From: Chthoniobacterales bacterium | GTDB lineage: Bacteria; Verrucomicrobiota; Verrucomicrobiia; Chthoniobacterales; UBA6821 | Direction: 5' to 3' | Length of the DNA stretch: 44,267 nucleotides | Assembly (NCBI GenBank): GCA_019747895.1 | Contig: JAIEQF010000025.1 | Coordinates: 1 to 44,267, forward strand | Shown: in pieces, positions 42,384-44,267 of the stretch | Layout of the letters: every line of letters begins with the position of its first letter | How positions within the stretch are numbered: position 1 is the stretch's first letter | Made by a program: the position numbers and the translations under genes | The notes under the pieces: model-generated | Seen by the model: the letters and a program-made list of their open reading frames with translations, nothing else | Database searches by the model: none | Told to the model about the DNA's origin: nothing

Positions 42384-42665
42384 ATGAATGAATCTTATGA
42401 TTTTTGTGCCAAGAAGAATCGCTGGCTCAAAGAACATAGATCGATCAGTTTTGAAGAGATTATCGCTGCCATAAAAACCGATAACCTGTTATCGATTGTT
42501 ACTCATCATAATCACAATAAATATCCGGATCAACTCATGTACCTTATTGACATTGATGATTACGTTTATGTTGTACCATTTATCAGAAAAGATAAAAAAA
42601 ATGTTTTTCTCAAAACAATTTTTAAAAGTCGCAAAATGACCAAGCAATATTTACTGGGAAAATAA
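42384..42665 (+). CDS. BrnT-like type II toxin
   Basis: 93 aa. Pattern …KNRWLKEHRSISFEEII…KYPDQLMYLIDIDDYVYVVPFI…VFLKTIFKSRKMTKQYL is typical of the small BrnT-related toxins (ribonuclease fold) paired with CopG-like antitoxins. The gene comes first, with the antitoxin 4 bases downstream, the order of brnTA. The toxin's RNA-cleaving role is inferred from the family. A promoter with an inverted repeat lies immediately upstream. Confidence 0.75.
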   Translation: MNESYDFCAKKNRWLKEHRSISFEEIIAAIKTDNLLSIVTHHNHNKYPDQLMYLIDIDDYVYVVPFIRKDKKNVFLKTIFKSRKMTKQYLLGK

Positions 42666-42669
42666 AATT

Positions 42670-42954
42670 ATGAGCAAATCAAAAGAAAGTGATCAAAAGT
42701 TAGATGCAGAAGAACAAGATTTATTGACCTCTTTTGAACGCAATGAATGGAAAGAATCTCCTAATTTCAAAGAAGAAAAATCTTTTGCAGAGCGCGCTGC
42801 TGAAAATTATTTTCGCAAAGATGCGCGAATTAATATTCGACTCACCAAAAACGATCTAACAAAGATTAAACAATTGGCAGCACATGAGGGCATGCCTTAT
42901 CAGACGTTGATAGCAAGCCTGCTTCACAAATATGCCAAAGGTCATTTAGCGTAA
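42670..42954 (+). CDS. CopG/RHH-type antitoxin
   Basis: 94 aa. N-terminal acidic half (probably the toxin-binding part), C-terminal ribbon-helix-helix: RINIRLTKNDLTKIKQLAAHEGMPYQTLIASLLHKYAKG. This class of antitoxin binds its own promoter as a dimer and neutralises the toxin. It starts 4 bases after the toxin stop with no SD sequence, suggesting coupled translation. Confidence 0.78.
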   Translation: MSKSKESDQKLDAEEQDLLTSFERNEWKESPNFKEEKSFAERAAENYFRKDARINIRLTKNDLTKIKQLAAHEGMPYQTLIASLLHKYAKGHLA

Positions 42955-42993
42955 AGGACCAGCAGGAATGGAGTCTATACAGAAAGTTTAACT

Positions 42994-43267
42994 TATACCT
43001 TTCACAAATGATTTTTAGGATTTTCTGCTTGTTGCAACTCGCTCGCTCCCGCGAGGCTCGCCCCTTCGGGGCTGCCTTCGGCAGTCGATTCAGCGGCTGC
43101 CACGCCGCATGTATTCTATTGCCCCTGGCTGTCTTGCCCTCGCTTACGTTATGTACGCCTAACGTCGCACTCGGGAAACGTCATCCCCGCGAAGGCGGGG
43201 ACCCAGTAGATAGTTAGACAATAGTTACTGCCCATAAAATTCCTAAAAATCATCCGCAAAAGGTATA
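42994..43267. repeat. Palindromic element D2 with copy-specific arms (gene-free region)
   Basis: Fills most of the 343-base gap between the antitoxin and mlaE2. Arms 42994-43024 and 43236-43267 match (23 of the first 27) as reverse complements and begin TATACCTTT. The core at about 43026-43170 shares TTGCAACTCGCTCGC, GCGAGGCTCGCCC, CAGCGGCTGCCACGC and CGCTTACGTTATG with D1 on the opposite strand. Between core and right arm is a CCCCGCGAAGGCGGGG hairpin (43187-43202) absent from D1. Confidence 0.8.
43187..43202. repeat. GC-rich hairpin inside D2
   Basis: CCCCGCGAAGGCGGGG within GTCATCCCCGCGAAGGCG, a motif type found dispersed in many bacterial genomes. Confidence 0.6.
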
Positions 43268-43297
43268 CATGAATGCGGCTAAAATATTTCACACTAA

Positions 43298-44119
43298 ATG
43301 CACCCTTCTTTCTGGCAACGTCTTCAGATTTTATCATGGTTGGAAAAATTTCCATTAGCTCACTCCTTCGTTATTTACGTTGGACAGACAGCATTGCTTG
43401 TTATTGAGACTTTGCAGGCTATTGTCGCCGGTCGCGTGCGACCCAGGCTCGTGCTGCAACAACTCGTCGATATTGGATATGGATCACAATTTGTGGTCAT
43501 CGTCACGGGAGCTTTTACAGGAGCTGTTTTTACAGCACAGACCTTTTATCAATTTTCGACTCTTGGAATGAGTTCTGCCGTTGGTCCTGTGGTGGCGGTT
43601 TCTTTGTTTCGAGAATTAGGACCAGTCTTAACTGGCTTGATGGTTGCAGGACGGGTAGGGGCTGCAATGAGTGCTGAAATTGGAACGATGAAAGTGACCC
43701 AGCAACTTGATGCCCTTCGTGCCTTGGCGGTGAGTCCGATCGATTACCTCGTTGTGCCACGAGCTGTGGCGATGTTGATTTCGATGCCGCTCCTCGTTTG
43801 CGAGTGTGTTTTTTTTGGAATCTTAGCTTCTTACTTTGTTGCCGTAAAACTCTTGGGAGTGAACTCCATTTACTTTTTACAAAACATTTGGCGCTTCATT
43901 GATGGACACAATATCGTGATGTCACTTTCCAAAGGATTTGTTTTTGCCATCATCGTTGTCTTTTTGAGTTGCCAGCAAGGACTGACCACGCGCGAAGGAG
44001 CTGTGGGCGTCGGTCGTGCGACAACAGAGGCTGTTGTGATCTGCTCGCTTTGTATTTTGATTGCGAATTTTTTCCTAACGATGGCGCTGAATATGGTCTT
44101 CCCTGCTGGTCTTCGTTAG
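43298..44119 (+). CDS. Second MlaE-family permease (orphan)
   Basis: 273 aa. Same fold as the protein at 33459 but clearly diverged: FVVIVTGAFTGAVFTAQTFYQF, LFRELGPVLTGLMVAGRVGAAMSAEIGTMKVTQQLDAL, and a C-terminal QQGLTTREGAVGVGRATTEAVV. It has the more canonical MlaE sequence of the two. No mlaF or mlaD follows inside the window: repeats C4 and E2 come next, so partners either lie past the edge or the protein uses MlaF/MlaD from 34301. The gene follows the D2 element. Confidence 0.9.
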   Translation: MHPSFWQRLQILSWLEKFPLAHSFVIYVGQTALLVIETLQAIVAGRVRPRLVLQQLVDIGYGSQFVVIVTGAFTGAVFTAQTFYQFSTLGMSSAVGPVVAVSLFRELGPVLTGLMVAGRVGAAMSAEIGTMKVTQQLDALRALAVSPIDYLVVPRAVAMLISMPLLVCECVFFGILASYFVAVKLLGVNSIYFLQNIWRFIDGHNIVMSLSKGFVFAIIVVFLSCQQGLTTREGAVGVGRATTEAVVICSLCILIANFFLTMALNMVFPAGLR

Positions 44120-44134
44120 AGCATTCCTAAACTC

Positions 44135-44194
44135 TACTGATGCGGCGAAGAGCTATGTCGCGCCGGTGCTCGCGCCATCGAGTATTTTCATATA
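44135..44194. repeat. Repeat C4, interrupted by element E2
   Basis: TACTGATGCGGCGAAGAGCT to CATATA is the left part of the family C core. At the point where C1 and C2 continue with CACTCCTCG, C4 instead enters the TAGTCAAATTACTTAG terminus of E2. Confidence 0.85.
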
Positions 44195-44267
44195 TAGTCA
44201 AATTACTTAGAACTTACAAGCAATTGACTTGTCCTTTTTAGGAAAAGACTGCGTTCTCATCCCGTCA
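44195..44267. mobile_element. E2: second copy of TIR element, cut by the window edge
   Basis: From TAGTCAAATTACTTAG to the edge, matches the reverse complement of the E1 right end with one mismatch. It sits after TA within repeat C4. Whether this is a full IS or another short MITE cannot be seen. Confidence 0.8.

Noticed and set aside
43008-43217. 69-aa frame in the gap before mlaE2
   Set aside because: Translation of D2 core and its GC-rich hairpin.
1-44267. tRNA or rRNA genes
   Set aside because: Gaps were scanned by eye for tRNA T-loop and cloverleaf signs and none was convincing; a covariance-model search would settle it.

Overview
The window looks like a piece of chromosome from a Gram-negative bacterium, most likely of the PVC group (Verrucomicrobiota or a close relative). 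The reasons are a large autotransporter built of PATR-type beta-strand repeats, two futalosine-pathway menaquinone genes (mqnE, mqnA), a GH63-like glucosidase, Mla-type outer-membrane lipid transport, and many start codons with no clear Shine-Dalgarno sequence. The taxonomic call is an inference. No rRNA, tRNA or CRISPR array was found.

Layout. 1-3196: 3' part of an autotransporter. 3193-4208: hscB and an IscA/ErpA-type carrier (Fe-S assembly). 4614-5267: beta-carbonic anhydrase. 5259-13037: a long minus-strand block with an unknown Ser-rich protein, rodA, an OppF/DppF-type ATPase, a PtsN-like EIIA, nadK, tlyA, a HAD phosphatase, a small unknown ORF and an aldo/keto reductase. 13225-15954: GH63-like glucosidase. 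16123-22033: minus-strand MFS exporter, Asp-box secreted protein, holA, uvrB. 22170-25001: mqnE, mqnA and an EamA transporter. 24945-29783: minus-strand ribE, metQ, a frameshifted DUF2442 gene, metI, metN, manA. 29908-33331: two related secreted proteins of unknown function around a decayed Rpn-type nuclease fragment. 33459-39147: mlaE-mlaF-mlaD, ftsK and a small RodZ-like HTH membrane protein. 39614-44119: an orphan secreted protein, rimO, a BrnT-like/CopG toxin-antitoxin pair and a second mlaE.

The most unusual content lies between the genes. At least six unrelated families of palindromic or inverted-pair repeats occupy the gaps and reach into gene ends. In two families (here called C and D) the core is shared among copies, but each copy is bracketed by inverted arms whose sequence is private to that copy. 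Repeats supply the start codon or N-terminus of holA, hscB and tlyA, and the stop codon or C-terminus of mlaF, the HAD phosphatase, the aldo/keto reductase, the GH63-like gene and metI. Separately, short arrays of 7-bp units lie 2-15 nt upstream of the start codons of at least seven genes (iscA, can, rodA, nadK, ribE, a small ORF, uvrB), always with the same strand orientation relative to the gene within the main family. A 162-bp TIR element with TA flanks (E1) has a second copy (E2) inserted into a family C repeat at the right edge of the window.

Most protein calls rest on recognised motifs and lengths. The repeat analysis was done by eye and gives matches counted directly from the sequence.
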